A DNA stretch of 40,322 nucleotides. It comes from a virus. The position numbers and the translations under genes are program-made. Within the stretch, counting starts at the first letter, position 1. The number at the start of each line of letters is the position of its first letter. Positions 29,405-36,990 of the stretch are shown here, in pieces. Location of the stretch: the IMG/VR virus record IMGVR_UViG_3300045283_000127, positions 1-40,322 of that record; one strand, 5' to 3'. The notes beneath the pieces are model-generated. The model was not told where the DNA came from. It made no database searches and saw nothing but the letters and a program-made list of their open reading frames with translations.

Positions 29405-30664
29405 TTACGTCAGCGCCACGAGGAACACATCCTGCCGCGGACGGTTGCCCCACGTCGAGGTGAACGTCGCCCAGCGTCCGTTCGGCGCGACATGCACAAT
29501 CGGCTGCGTCCAGAAGTCGGACCCAATCACCGACTGATGGTGGCAGAACCGCCAGACGTTCGACCCATCCGGCGCGACGGCGATCACTTCATCATCCCAC
29601 GCCCGCCACGCCGCGGTGCTGCCCGTGTGGCGAAACGTCGCCGTGATGAACGGCCGCGCGTTATCGGCCTGCACCGCGCGCCAGTTCGCGTGGTCGCTGA
29701 TGTAGACCTCTTGCGGCGTCGGCATCACGGTCAGCACGTCGCGCGTCACCTCGGGCGCCGTGAGTGCCCGATACTGCCACTGTAGGCCGTCATAGATGCT
29801 GCTTGTGCAGCAGTCCTGATTAATCATCACGCCATAGCCGAGCGCGACGTGCCCGCCAGCCAGCGCGTGGATCGGCGTCACGGTGCCGGTCACCGTGTCC
29901 CAGACGAGCTGCTTCGCCACGCCGGCATCGATATCCGGCTGGCGCGGCCCGAGCAGCACCGAGCGCCCGCTGCGTTCGAGCATGAGGCCATGCAGACGGA
30001 AGGGCGTCGGCAGGGCGAGCGTATCGAGTAGCCGGTTCGACAATGAATGCCAGACGTAGTGGTGCTGGTCTGCGCTGCTGCCGCCGAAGAGCACCGCCAG
30101 GCAATCGCCGTCGGTAACGGTGACGGTGGCGTAGGTGTCGGTGAGCCCGAGATGCGGCGGGAAGTAGGCCACGAGGTCCAGCACGTCCACATGCGACCCG
30201 TCGAGCACGTTCCACTTTTGGATGGTCAGGCTATTGGGGCCGCCAACACGGTAGACGCTGTTGGGCTCGATATAGCTGAACGCCGGCTCGGTGTAGCCGC
30301 CGATGGGCGCGCCGATCTTGACCGGTGCGCCGACGGCGTTGAGCCCGAACGTCGTGACGGCGGTGCTCTCGTCAATCACGGCGAACACCGTTGAGTCCGC
30401 ATTCCACGACGAGATGGCGGCATTGCTCGGCACGCGGCAGGACTTGCCAGAGGCCGTGTGCTCGTCGGTCACGCGCCACATCTTCGCGCCGAAGGTCGGA
30501 TCGGTGAACGCGAAGCCGGCCGGGCCGAGCGCCAAAGGGGCTGGCTTTGGGCGCACGCTGCGGTCGCTGAGTGCCGTGTAGAACGACGTCGGCGGACAGG
30601 TGCAGAGTCCTTCAGCCTCGACCAGTGCTTGCTGCAGCAGCGCCTTTAGACGCTCGACGCTCAT
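29405..30664 (-). CDS. Beta-propeller-like protein, unknown function
   Basis: A 419-residue protein, the last gene of the leftward arm. It shows repeating four-stranded blade-like segments ending in 'W', such as 'GAKMWRVTDEHTASGK', 'SSWNADSTVFAVIDES', 'LTIQKWNVLDGSHVDVLDL', 'VAPDGSNVWRFCHHQ' and 'VHVAPNGRWATFTSTWG'. The Asp-Gly and Asn-Gly turns before Trp/Phe strands are typical of WD40/PD40-like propellers. It overlaps the next gene upstream by 4 nt (ATGA). It could be a virion or cell-surface binding protein; the evidence is repeat pattern only. Confidence 0.5.
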   Translation of the reverse strand: MSVERLKALLQQALVEAEGLCTCPPTSFYTALSDRSVRPKPAPLALGPAGFAFTDPTFGAKMWRVTDEHTASGKSCRVPSNAAISSWNADSTVFAVIDESTAVTTFGLNAVGAPVKIGAPIGGYTEPAFSYIEPNSVYRVGGPNSLTIQKWNVLDGSHVDVLDLVAYFPPHLGLTDTYATVTVTDGDCLAVLFGGSSADQHHYVWHSLSNRLLDTLALPTPFRLHGLMLERSGRSVLLGPRQPDIDAGVAKQLVWDTVTGTVTPIHALAGGHVALGYGVMINQDCCTSSIYDGLQWQYRALTAPEVTRDVLTVMPTPQEVYISDHANWRAVQADNARPFITATFRHTGSTAAWRAWDDEVIAVAPDGSNVWRFCHHQSVIGSDFWTQPIVHVAPNGRWATFTSTWGNRPRQDVFLVALT

Positions 30665-31785
30665 GGCTGGCCTTTCCGTGACGCGTTCGTGACATCCGAA
30701 CGGAGCACCTTAAGCTTATCGATATACAGCTGCCAGAGGGCCTGTAGTTCCAGGTCATCTTCGATGATGAAGTGCTCGATGCCTTCGATGATCTGATCGA
30801 TATCCGCCACGGTGAGTCGGGCCTCGTCGGTCACCGCCTCGGTCAGAGGTGAGCCGGTCATCCGAGAGTCACTGTGTTGGCCGTTGCCAGATCCCATGAC
30901 CGAGACCATCCCGGCCGGGCCGCCTTGTGCGGGCGTCGCCAGCAGCACACTCCCGCGCCGATCGGCTTCCGCCTGATCGTAATCGCCGTCATACATCGCT
31001 TCTAAGCTGTGCTCGACGGCGTGACAATCGAACGGATGACCGAAGCCGCAATCCGGCACGACCCCGAAGTTCCCGGCGAAGCGCTGCAAAATCGGGATCA
31101 TCTCGGCCTGCAGGTTCGCATCGCTGTCATAGACGTAGGACTGAAACCATAGCCCGCCGGAGAGCTTGCCCGCGTTCGGGTTCCAATACTCCGCGAACGT
31201 CGAGCCGGGATGATCCGGGCGCCAATCGGCGCGGTCGGTGGAGAAATGGACCGCGAGCGTGCGGCCGATCGCGTTGACGCTGGGCGCGATCGCGTCGGTC
31301 AGCGCTTGCAGCGAGGCATAGGTGTTCCAGAGGTCGAGTTCCCCGCCGACACAGTAGCGCGAGATGCAATCCGCCGCGAGGAAGGCGGCCAGCGTCGGTT
31401 CCATAATCGCCAGTGTCCCGGCGGCATCGTCCCGCGGACTGTAGACCTTGCTCGCCAGCCACTCGCACGGGCGGAAACCCGCCGCGCAGAGTTCCTGCCG
31501 GGCGGCGACGATCGCCGCGAGCGGCAAGCCGTAGGCGGCATCGTCCTGATTGGACAGCAGCACGTCGAGCGACTGCCGCGCCTGCCACGCCGCGCGAATC
31601 GTCGCGCGGAAGTCGGCCGGGTAGCGCGGATACATGAACGAGAGGACGAGGCGCGGATCGCCGCCAGCGCCCACATCCGGCACGTCGTCGAGGAAGATGC
31701 CCATATCGCCGCGGTAGACGCGCGGCGCGACTGGCGCGACGATGCGGACGGGTCCCATCGCGGCGAGGACGGCCGCGGCGCTCAA
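30661..31785 (-). CDS. Large unrecognised protein, possible alpha/beta (TIM-barrel-like) fold
   Basis: A 374-residue protein. The start is TTG 31785, overlapping the previous stop; ATG 31758 is an alternative without a ribosome site. The pattern of beta strand then helix repeats ('DPRLVLSFMYPRYPADFRATIRAAW', 'SLDVLLSNQDDAAYGLPLAAIVAARQEL', 'YCVGGELDLWNTYASLQALTDAI', 'TLAVHFSTDRADWRP') resembles a TIM barrel such as a glycoside hydrolase, with acidic residues at strand ends (Glu in 'GGELDLW'). A helical C-terminus with 'IDQIIEGIEHFIIEDDLELQALWQLYIDKLKVL' may oligomerise. No family is certain. In the absence of a recognised endolysin it is a candidate glycan-active enzyme. Confidence 0.4.
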   Translation of the reverse strand: MSAAAVLAAMGPVRIVAPVAPRVYRGDMGIFLDDVPDVGAGGDPRLVLSFMYPRYPADFRATIRAAWQARQSLDVLLSNQDDAAYGLPLAAIVAARQELCAAGFRPCEWLASKVYSPRDDAAGTLAIMEPTLAAFLAADCISRYCVGGELDLWNTYASLQALTDAIAPSVNAIGRTLAVHFSTDRADWRPDHPGSTFAEYWNPNAGKLSGGLWFQSYVYDSDANLQAEMIPILQRFAGNFGVVPDCGFGHPFDCHAVEHSLEAMYDGDYDQAEADRRGSVLLATPAQGGPAGMVSVMGSGNGQHSDSRMTGSPLTEAVTDEARLTVADIDQIIEGIEHFIIEDDLELQALWQLYIDKLKVLRSDVTNASRKGQP

Positions 31786-32057
31786 TAGACCTGCCCCTGC
31801 GCGCAGTAGTAGCCCTGCGGCGCATCCTGCGGGCGGGTCACGAAGCAGGCCGACTGGCCCTGCAGCGTCGCGCGCTGGTAGACGCCCGGCGTCTCGGTCG
31901 CCGGCTGGTCATGCCGCACGCCGTAGGCGTTCGGTTCCTGCCCCGCCCAGACTCCATCCGGCGTGCGGAAGGACACCGAGCCATCGGCGTTGGGGACGAT
32001 CTCGGCGTCAGCGACGAACGGGCGGCCGGTATCGACGCGGTAGAGGGCACACTTCAT
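31782..32057 (-). CDS. Small hypothetical protein
   Basis: A 91-residue protein. Beta strands and turns: 'MKCALYRVDTGRPFVADAEIVPNADGSVSFRTPDGVWAG' and a C-terminal 'SACFVTRPQDAPQGYYCAQGQVY'. The two Cys in the latter part could form a disulfide. It is coupled by ATGA to the lipoprotein gene upstream and to the next gene downstream. No function was recognised. Confidence 0.5.
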   Translation of the reverse strand: MKCALYRVDTGRPFVADAEIVPNADGSVSFRTPDGVWAGQEPNAYGVRHDQPATETPGVYQRATLQGQSACFVTRPQDAPQGYYCAQGQVY

Positions 32058-32584
32058 GGCTTCACCTCACATCGGAGCAGAATCGTCAATCCCTCGGCGC
32101 CGATTGTCACTGTTTGCGGGCCGTAACTCGCGCCGTGCGTGCCCGTGACGGCGATCTGGTGGGCGCCGAGGTTCACGCCGCCCTGCCAAGTATTGCCGAG
32201 TGTCCCTGTTTCGATCATCCCCTGCGGACGCCCATCGATCGCGATGCTCGCGTTGTCGGCGGGGCCGCAACTGACGTGATCGAGCGTGATGGTCACGAAC
32301 GCCATCGTCGCGGGCAGCGGACTCGGCACGATCGGCGGCACGACCGGCGGCACGGGCGGGTGAAAGTCGGGCGGCAACGTGGTGATCGGGGTCGGATCGA
32401 ATTCAGGCGGCACGGGCACGATCGTCGGAGGTGGACCTGGCACCGGCACCGGCGCCGGCATCGGACTGTCGAGGGTCGTGCGGGTGCGCGCCGTTGAGGC
32501 GGTCTGATCGGTCGGCCCGGTCAGGACCGGCGAGGCGCAGGCCGATGTGAGGACGACGGCGACGAGGAGGATGGCGGTTCGCAT
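32054..32584 (-). CDS. Putative lipoprotein with Pro-rich stalk and PEGA-like domain
   Basis: A 176-residue protein. The N-terminus 'MRTAILLVAVVLTSAC' is a lipoprotein signal with Cys16 as the lipidated residue. A Pro/Val/Thr-rich stalk spans about residues 40-95 ('PMPAPVPVPGPPPTIVPVPP'). The C-terminal domain ('FVTITLDHVSCGPADNASIAIDGRPQG' and 'WQGGVNLGAHQIAVTGTHG') has the surface beta-sandwich pattern of PEGA-type domains ('i.iDG...G......l..G.H.i.v'). It probably sits on the outer or cell membrane after expression. Superinfection exclusion is one possible role; no direct evidence. Confidence 0.6.
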   Translation of the reverse strand: MRTAILLVAVVLTSACASPVLTGPTDQTASTARTRTTLDSPMPAPVPVPGPPPTIVPVPPEFDPTPITTLPPDFHPPVPPVVPPIVPSPLPATMAFVTITLDHVSCGPADNASIAIDGRPQGMIETGTLGNTWQGGVNLGAHQIAVTGTHGASYGPQTVTIGAEGLTILLRCEVKP

Positions 32585-32621
32585 ATGACAGGCTTTCTTT
32601 CCGACGATGGGTTAACGACGT

Positions 32622-32714
32622 CTACCAGAATCGGCTGACCAGCCAGACGGCCAGCAAGATCAGCACGTAGCCGACGAGGATCAGTTCAAGGTCATCCGAC
32701 AGGCGCGGCTTCAT
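32622..32714 (-). CDS. 30-residue single-pass membrane protein
   Basis: A small gene. ATG 32714 overlaps the methyltransferase stop as ATGA and the frame ends at TAG 32622. The peptide starts 'MKPRLSDDLELILV' and has one hydrophobic helix 'LILVGYVLILLAVWLV' ending 'SRFW'. The coupling and membrane helix support it. The function is unknown. Confidence 0.5.
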   Translation of the reverse strand: MKPRLSDDLELILVGYVLILLAVWLVSRFW

Positions 32715-33445
32715 CGCTTACCGAATAGCGGCGCTTGTTCGGCTGGCGCATCGTCTAGCGACAGGGGCAGCGCCTCTTGCTCTAATCGCTTAATGGCTAT
32801 TTCAACGTAGCGTTCTTCGATCTCCACGCCGACGCACTGACGCCCGAGACGTTTCGCGGCCACCAACGTGGTGCCGCTGCCCATGAACGGGTCGAACACC
32901 GTCCGCACGTCCTGTGGAGCCTGCATAAGCGCCCATCGCATCACTGGCTCGGGTTTCATTGTGGGATGTAGTCGCGGCTCCTTTGGCACTCCAGCTCCCT
33001 GCAACATCCCATTCCAGCGAAATGTGAGTTTACGAACGGCGCTATCGAGATTCGTCCATGCGAGTTCGCAGTCTGCGTAGTCCGTGCCTTCGTTCGCTTT
33101 GTCCCACACCAGCCAGCAGCGGCTCGGCGGTAGGTCGTAGTAGTTCCCACCGAAGACGATCTGATATTTCGTGAGCGCCCTGAGTCTCGGGAGCACGTCC
33201 GCGCAGGTGTCACCATCCCATGTCACCTCTCCGAAATCGGTCGCGTCAAGCACCGCGTAGCCGTTCGATTTCGTGCGACGGCCCGACCCGACCCGACCCG
33301 ACTTCGCAACCCCGATCCCATACGGCGGATCAGTCAACAGCAGATCGAACAGTTTGTCGCCGTAGTGTGGTGCGAAGTCTTCGATTACGTCTCGGCAATC
33401 CGCGTTAAAAATCGTCACGCCGCTCTGCTCATAGTAGGGCGTCAC
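32711..33445 (-). CDS. DNA N6-adenine / N4-cytosine methyltransferase
   Basis: A 244-residue protein. The GTG at 33445 overlaps the previous stop as GTGA. Motif IV is 'DPPYG' (39-43) and motif I is 'DPFMGSGTT' (185-193), preceded by 'HPTMKPEPVMRWAL', a beta-class methyltransferase layout in which the catalytic motif comes first. It transfers a methyl group from AdoMet to an adenine N6 or cytosine N4 in phage DNA, probably to evade restriction. A 20-bp run of four CCGAC repeats (33283-33302) lies in the coding frame at 'SGRVGSGRRTK' after motif IV. Gain or loss of one unit would shift the frame. Confidence 0.85.
   Translation of the reverse strand: MTPYYEQSGVTIFNADCRDVIEDFAPHYGDKLFDLLLTDPPYGIGVAKSGRVGSGRRTKSNGYAVLDATDFGEVTWDGDTCADVLPRLRALTKYQIVFGGNYYDLPPSRCWLVWDKANEGTDYADCELAWTNLDSAVRKLTFRWNGMLQGAGVPKEPRLHPTMKPEPVMRWALMQAPQDVRTVFDPFMGSGTTLVAAKRLGRQCVGVEIEERYVEIAIKRLEQEALPLSLDDAPAEQAPLFGKR
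33283..33302 (-). repeat. Pentanucleotide tandem repeat (CCGAC)4 inside the methyltransferase gene
   Basis: Four perfect 5-bp units plus a partial one. Because 5 is not a multiple of 3, copy-number change truncates the enzyme, the usual architecture of phase-variable methyltransferases. The tract is short, so the rate may be low. Confidence 0.75.
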
Positions 33446-33618
33446 GGGTGCTCCTGGCGGAAGATGGCAATCTCGATGTCGAGGCGCAGCGCGTTCACCG
33501 CATCCACGAGCGCGGGCTGGTCGAGTCGCAGTTCGACGCCGCAGGATGGGCACTCTTGATACTCGGCGCCGTGCGCGGTCATCTGCTCCAGGCGCACGAC
33601 AATCTCGGCCAGCGTCAT
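33442..33618 (-). CDS. 58-residue protein with CxxC
   Basis: A small gene. It starts in an ATGA overlap and ends in the GTGA that starts the methyltransferase. The protein is helical with 'CPSC' at residues 23-26 ('LEQMTAHGAEYQECPSCGVELR'). One CxxC pair could bind zinc in a dimer. The overlap suggests translation coupled to the methyltransferase. Confidence 0.5.
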   Translation of the reverse strand: MTLAEIVVRLEQMTAHGAEYQECPSCGVELRLDQPALVDAVNALRLDIEIAIFRQEHP

Positions 33619-33845
33619 GGCTGGGCCGATGTCGGCTGCCCATCGGCGCCGTTCGCCTTCTTCAGTTTGTTCGCCGCGCGCGTTGCCACCTGTTTGCGGA
33701 TGGCTGCGGCGCTGCGCTTCCGCTTCGTAACGACCGGGGCATCTTCAGCAGGCAGCATCGGCTGCAACGCCGCAATCGCGGCATTCAGGCGATCGCGTTC
33801 AACAACGAGCGAGTCGAGCACGGCGCGGAGATTCGGCATTTTCAT
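33615..33845 (-). CDS. Small coiled and basic protein
   Basis: A 76-residue protein. ATG 33845 is in an ATGA overlap and is preferred to the longer frame. It contains 'LDSLVVERDRLNAAIAALQPML', a short coil seen in many phage early mini-proteins, then a basic stretch 'TKRKRSAAAIRKQVATRAANKLKKANG' that could contact nucleic acid. The function is unknown. Confidence 0.5.
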   Translation of the reverse strand: MKMPNLRAVLDSLVVERDRLNAAIAALQPMLPAEDAPVVTKRKRSAAAIRKQVATRAANKLKKANGADGQPTSAQP

Positions 33846-34069
33846 CGGTCTGCTCCTTCGGTGATGTAAGAGACGAGTTCCAGCAGCTGCGCTTTCCACT
33901 GCTGAATGGCGGCGCGGTCAGCGGGTGTCAACGTCGCGCCATGGCTCACGACCAGGGCGCCATCCTTGGCGCTGAGCGCATGCCCGCAGTCCTCCAACGC
34001 CAGCGCCAGCACCAGCGCCTCTTCGGCGAACTGCACCTCGCTGCCGCGCAACGTCAGGAAGGCCGTCAT
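33842..34069 (-). CDS. TubC-N-like small protein
   Basis: A 75-residue protein. 'EEALVLALALEDCGHALSAKDGALVVSHGATLTPADRAAIQQWKAQLLELV' resembles the TubC N-terminal docking-type fold ('L..L...G..l....g.L.v.......t......l...K..LL.lL'), which occurs alone or fused in phage early genes. The role in phages is unknown. It is coupled by ATGA to the gene downstream and lies 2 nt after the gene upstream. Confidence 0.5.
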   Translation of the reverse strand: MTAFLTLRGSEVQFAEEALVLALALEDCGHALSAKDGALVVSHGATLTPADRAAIQQWKAQLLELVSYITEGADR

Positions 34070-34071
34070 GG

Positions 34072-34527
34072 TCAGAACGCCACGTCCGCATCATCGACCA
34101 CCGGCGCATCGCTCGGGAAGCCTGCCGTATCGACCGGCGGCGTCCAGCCCGCGCGCATCCGTGCCGCCCAGCCGCGGGCGCGGCTCGCGTCGAGCGCCTG
34201 ATACGTCTGCTTCTTCGCGTCCGGTTCCAGCGTGTTGAAATAGTCGAGCCGGTCGGCCACGAGCTCGAGATAGGCCGGCGGGCACTGACTGAACGGCTTG
34301 CCGAGTTGGTCCTCCCCTGACCAGTCGCGCGGGCTCTTCGCACGGACCACGGGATCGCCATACTTCCCGTCGAGGTCAGAGTCTGACGCCACGCGCGGGA
34401 TGGTGCGGCCCGTCGCCGCCGGGGCCGTCTGGGGCACGCAGCCGAAGTGCGCGACCAGCAGCTTCAGGCTCGCGTCGATGGACTTCAGGGTGTCGATGAC
34501 GTCTTGCGCGGAGGCTTTCTCGGTCAT
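34072..34527 (-). CDS. Hypothetical protein linked to the recombination module
   Basis: A 151-residue protein. ATG 34527 is used because it overlaps the HNH stop as ATGA. A ribosome site (AAAGGA) lies inside the HNH 3' end. It has an N-terminal helix 'AQDVIDTLKSIDASLKLLVAHFG', a middle with 'KYGDPVVRAKSPRDWSGEDQLGKPFSQCPPAYLELVADRLDYF', and a C-terminal 'ARARGWAARMRAG'. This 'cpPeYL..lA..lD...' plus 'ARGWA.R...G' pattern recurs in phage proteins encoded near annealing recombinases. It is probably a partner of the exonuclease-annealase, but no activity is established. Confidence 0.55.
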   Translation of the reverse strand: MTEKASAQDVIDTLKSIDASLKLLVAHFGCVPQTAPAATGRTIPRVASDSDLDGKYGDPVVRAKSPRDWSGEDQLGKPFSQCPPAYLELVADRLDYFNTLEPDAKKQTYQALDASRARGWAARMRAGWTPPVDTAGFPSDAPVVDDADVAF

Positions 34528-34994
34528 CTGACGTCCTTTGGGGCATACACTCGATCCCATGAATGACCGAGCACAATTTTGCTGATGGTGGCTGGTGATA
34601 GGCCGAACTCTAGGCGTAGAGTTTTTTGTTCACCACGTTTGCCGGTATAGCGGCGTCTGATATCAGCGACTTGTTCATTCGTAAGTTTGGCGTTGCAATT
34701 ACGCTCGCCGTGATCGCTTCGTCGCCGTCTGTTCGTGCATTGTTCTTTAGCGGTGGCCCACCGCACATTCCCGGGTTCATAGTTGCCGTCGTTATCCGGC
34801 CATCGGTCGATCGAATAGGCGAGAGATGGACGTGGGCCGATATACGCGAGAAACGCGGTGTAGTCATGTTTCCATGCATCACACACGACAATGCCTCGTC
34901 CGCCGTAAGCAGGAAACTTATGGTTGCTCGTGTTGTAACATCGCGTTTTCATCGCGCGCCATACACGATATTCAGGACAATCACGTCTGCGCAT
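34524..34994 (-). CDS. HNH homing endonuclease within the recombination operon
   Basis: A 156-residue protein related to the HNH gene at 26554-27213: 'YRVWRAMKTRCYNT', 'YGGRGIVVCDAW', 'SIDRWPDNDGNYEPGNVRWAT' and 'NRRRR'. It lacks the N-terminal zinc part. The C-terminal 'NAKLTNEQVADIRRRY...LRLEFGLSPATISKIVLGHSW' is an HTH of the type fused to phage HNH enzymes. It begins 3 nt after the exonuclease-annealase stop and ends in ATGA with the next gene, so it is co-transcribed on the same strand, unlike the two HNH genes in the structural arm. Confidence 0.85.
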   Translation of the reverse strand: MRRRDCPEYRVWRAMKTRCYNTSNHKFPAYGGRGIVVCDAWKHDYTAFLAYIGPRPSLAYSIDRWPDNDGNYEPGNVRWATAKEQCTNRRRRSDHGERNCNAKLTNEQVADIRRRYTGKRGEQKTLRLEFGLSPATISKIVLGHSWDRVYAPKDVR

Positions 34995-34997
34995 CTC

Positions 34998-36632
34998 TCA
35001 CTCCATCTCCTCGCCTGAAATCAGCCCATGGGTGACATCGGGGTAAACCAACCGCGCGAGCTTGGCCCCGGCCCGTGCCACTAACATGTCCGCGCAATTG
35101 CGACCCCAGCCGCTCGCATCCCACGCCTTATCGCCCTTCGCCCATGCCGTGCGCCCTTCCTGCACGGTATAGGTAAGCGCAATGGGCGTCGGATCGCCCT
35201 TTCGATGCGTTTCGAACGTCGCTTTCTCGGCCGTGCGTTCGGTGCAGCGAAAATAGAGCGCGAGTCCGCTCTTGAGCACCAGAGCTCGAATCAGGTCAGC
35301 CTTCATGGTCGGACGTCCGTCGATGTTGTCGAACGCTCGTAGGCTTTGCATCGCCTGCATGCCGAATTCGCGTCCCGAGAGAACCACAGCGAGCACGGCG
35401 GCCGGTGAGCCCCATGCGCTGAACAGTCGTGAGGCGGCAAGGTCACTCGCCATCGCTTTGGCTTGTCCGTAGCTGCGCGGCTCAAGTTGCATCGCAAATT
35501 CGTCTGACGGCGGGGGCAGCACCTCAGGCTCAAGGACGCGCGCCGGAGGCGGCAAGGTGATGGTCGTCGCCTGCGAGGTGACCGTGCCGGGTCGTCCCTG
35601 CTGCACCTCGGCGGCGATGCGCTGCCGGATGGCCTCGTTGGCGGCCTGCTGGGCGGCGTTGGGTGCGAAGGTGGCCACGTCAGGCTCTGCGGCTACCGGC
35701 ACCACTGGCGTCGTTCTGGGGGCATACTGAGCCGCTGGCGGGGCCATCTGGGGCACGACGTCGAGCGGTAGCGGCACCTGGGGCGCTTCGATGGTCAGTT
35801 CAGTCATGGTCTCCTCAATGTCGGCGGCGATGCCGGCATGATCGCGGGTGGCAAAGTCGGTCGGCTGGCGCTCCTTGAGCACCTCGTCAAACGGCAGCGG
35901 AACGTCGGTCCGCAGGGCAATCAACTCGCGCACAGTTGCCAGCCGGGGCTGCAACTCCTGCAGTGCCTTGGCGATCGCGGGCGTGAAGCCGTTGCCGGCC
36001 ATCGCCGATACGAGTGCATCGTCCAGGTTGCCGTAGAGGTCGAGAATCTCGGCGGCGCGTTTCGGGCCGATGCCCTTGGCGCCGCGGATGTTGTCGCTGG
36101 CGTCGCCCACCAGCGCGAGGTAGTCGCGCATCTGGTGCGGCCAGACGCCGAACTTCGCCTTCACCTCGTCAGGGCCGACGAGCGCGCCGTCCCGCAGGCT
36201 CTTCAGACTGACCGTGTGCGAGACGAGCTGCGCGAGGTCTTTGTCGGCCGTGGCGATGAGGAAGGTGCCCGGCATCTCGGCCCCGTGAAACATCGTGGTC
36301 GCGGACGCGATGATATCGTCGGCCTCGTAGCCCTTCACGCCCCAGATCGGGAAGCCATCGGCGCGTAGGCGGTCGGCCGCAAGCGCCAGTTGGTGCCCGA
36401 TGACCGCGTTGTTGTCCTTGTCGCGCTGCGCTTTGTAGGTCGGGTCCACGTCGCGCCGGAAGTAGGGCGGGCTGTCGAGGCAGATGGCGCAGTGCGGCTG
36501 GCCGCTGGCGAGGGCGCGCACGCGCTCGACGGTTTTGGTGCTGGTGGCGTCGGGGTCGGGGTCATTGCCGCTGGTGTGGAACATCAGATGGGTGATGCTC
36601 GACAGGTCAATCAGGAGGATGTTGATCGCCAT
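34998..36632 (-). CDS. Fused FEN-type 5'-3' exonuclease and RecT-like annealing protein
   Basis: A single 544-residue frame. Residues 1-270 are a 5' nuclease: Asp9 in 'LLIDLSS', Asp53 in 'ICLDSPP', 'FRRDVDPTYKAQR' (58-70), 'GYEADD' (101-106), 'TADKD' (128-132), and 'GDASDNIRGAKGIGPKRAAEIL' (176-197, with a helix-3-turn-helix). All carboxylates of the Pol I/T5 flap nuclease family are present. Residues ~285-375 are a Pro/Ala-rich linker. Residues 378-544 ('SYGQAKAMASDLAASRLF', 'VVLSGREFGMQAMQSLRAFDNIDGRPTMKADLIRALV', 'WGRNCADMLVARAGAKLARLVYPDVTHGL') match RecT-type single-strand annealing proteins. These are normally separate genes. The start overlaps the previous stop as TAATG. This polypeptide would chew ends and anneal the strand. 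Confidence 0.8.
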   Translation of the reverse strand: MAINILLIDLSSITHLMFHTSGNDPDPDATSTKTVERVRALASGQPHCAICLDSPPYFRRDVDPTYKAQRDKDNNAVIGHQLALAADRLRADGFPIWGVKGYEADDIIASATTMFHGAEMPGTFLIATADKDLAQLVSHTVSLKSLRDGALVGPDEVKAKFGVWPHQMRDYLALVGDASDNIRGAKGIGPKRAAEILDLYGNLDDALVSAMAGNGFTPAIAKALQELQPRLATVRELIALRTDVPLPFDEVLKERQPTDFATRDHAGIAADIEETMTELTIEAPQVPLPLDVVPQMAPPAAQYAPRTTPVVPVAAEPDVATFAPNAAQQAANEAIRQRIAAEVQQGRPGTVTSQATTITLPPPARVLEPEVLPPPSDEFAMQLEPRSYGQAKAMASDLAASRLFSAWGSPAAVLAVVLSGREFGMQAMQSLRAFDNIDGRPTMKADLIRALVLKSGLALYFRCTERTAEKATFETHRKGDPTPIALTYTVQEGRTAWAKGDKAWDASGWGRNCADMLVARAGAKLARLVYPDVTHGLISGEEME

Positions 36633-36859
36633 TACTTCACTGCCTCTTTGGGAAGAATCTTCTCAAACCGCAGCACGCACACCAAGCGCCGTTGGTTCTC
36701 GAATGAGGGGATCTCAATTTCGGCCTGCTCAACGGCATAGATCACGCTCGCCGTGTCCAAGATGGCGCGGGCTTCATCCGCCGTCACATGCTTTGCGCGG
36801 GAAACGTATTTCTCGCCGTAAATTGTTCTTGTTTTCGTTCTGCCGCGTGTTGGGATCAT
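36632..36859 (-). CDS. Small first gene of the recombination operon
   Basis: A 75-residue protein. ATG 36859 is chosen because an extended -10 promoter lies 7 nt upstream; the longer frame would begin inside that promoter. The protein is beta-rich and basic at its start ('RTKTRTIYGEKYVSRAKHVTADEARAILDTA'), then 'VIYAVEQAEIEIPSFENQRRLVCVLRFEKI'. No family was recognised. It is coupled to the exonuclease-annealase by TAATG, so it may be an accessory. Confidence 0.55.
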   Translation of the reverse strand: MIPTRGRTKTRTIYGEKYVSRAKHVTADEARAILDTASVIYAVEQAEIEIPSFENQRRLVCVLRFEKILPKEAVK

Positions 36860-36866
36860 AGAAGGC

Positions 36867-36895
36867 ACTGTAACAGAAATCAGGAACACACGCAA
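36867..36895 (-). promoter_or_regulatory. Leftward promoter TTGCGT-N17-TGTTACAGT
   Basis: On the - strand, -35 TTGCGT (36890-36895) and extended -10 TG-T-TACAGT (36867-36875) have a 17-bp spacing, with the ATG 7 nt further on. A CTTGCG + TTCCTGAT signature is shared with the promoter at 39078-39107. Confidence 0.6.
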
Positions 36896-36909
36896 GCGGT
36901 CTGTCTAGA

Positions 36910-36938
36910 TGCGGCGGACGCGCGATTCTCACGCCGCA
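36910..36938. other. 7-bp inverted repeat between leftward units
   Basis: TGCGGCG and CGCCGCA with a 15-nt loop lie between the stop of the topoisomerase-type finger gene and the next leftward promoter. It might end transcription of the upstream unit, but it has no T-run. The rest of 36860-36990 shows no gene. Confidence 0.3.
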
Positions 36939-36990
36939 GGATTACAGCGCACCCGGTCACACCTCATGCCGGATGACACGCGCCCGCCGC

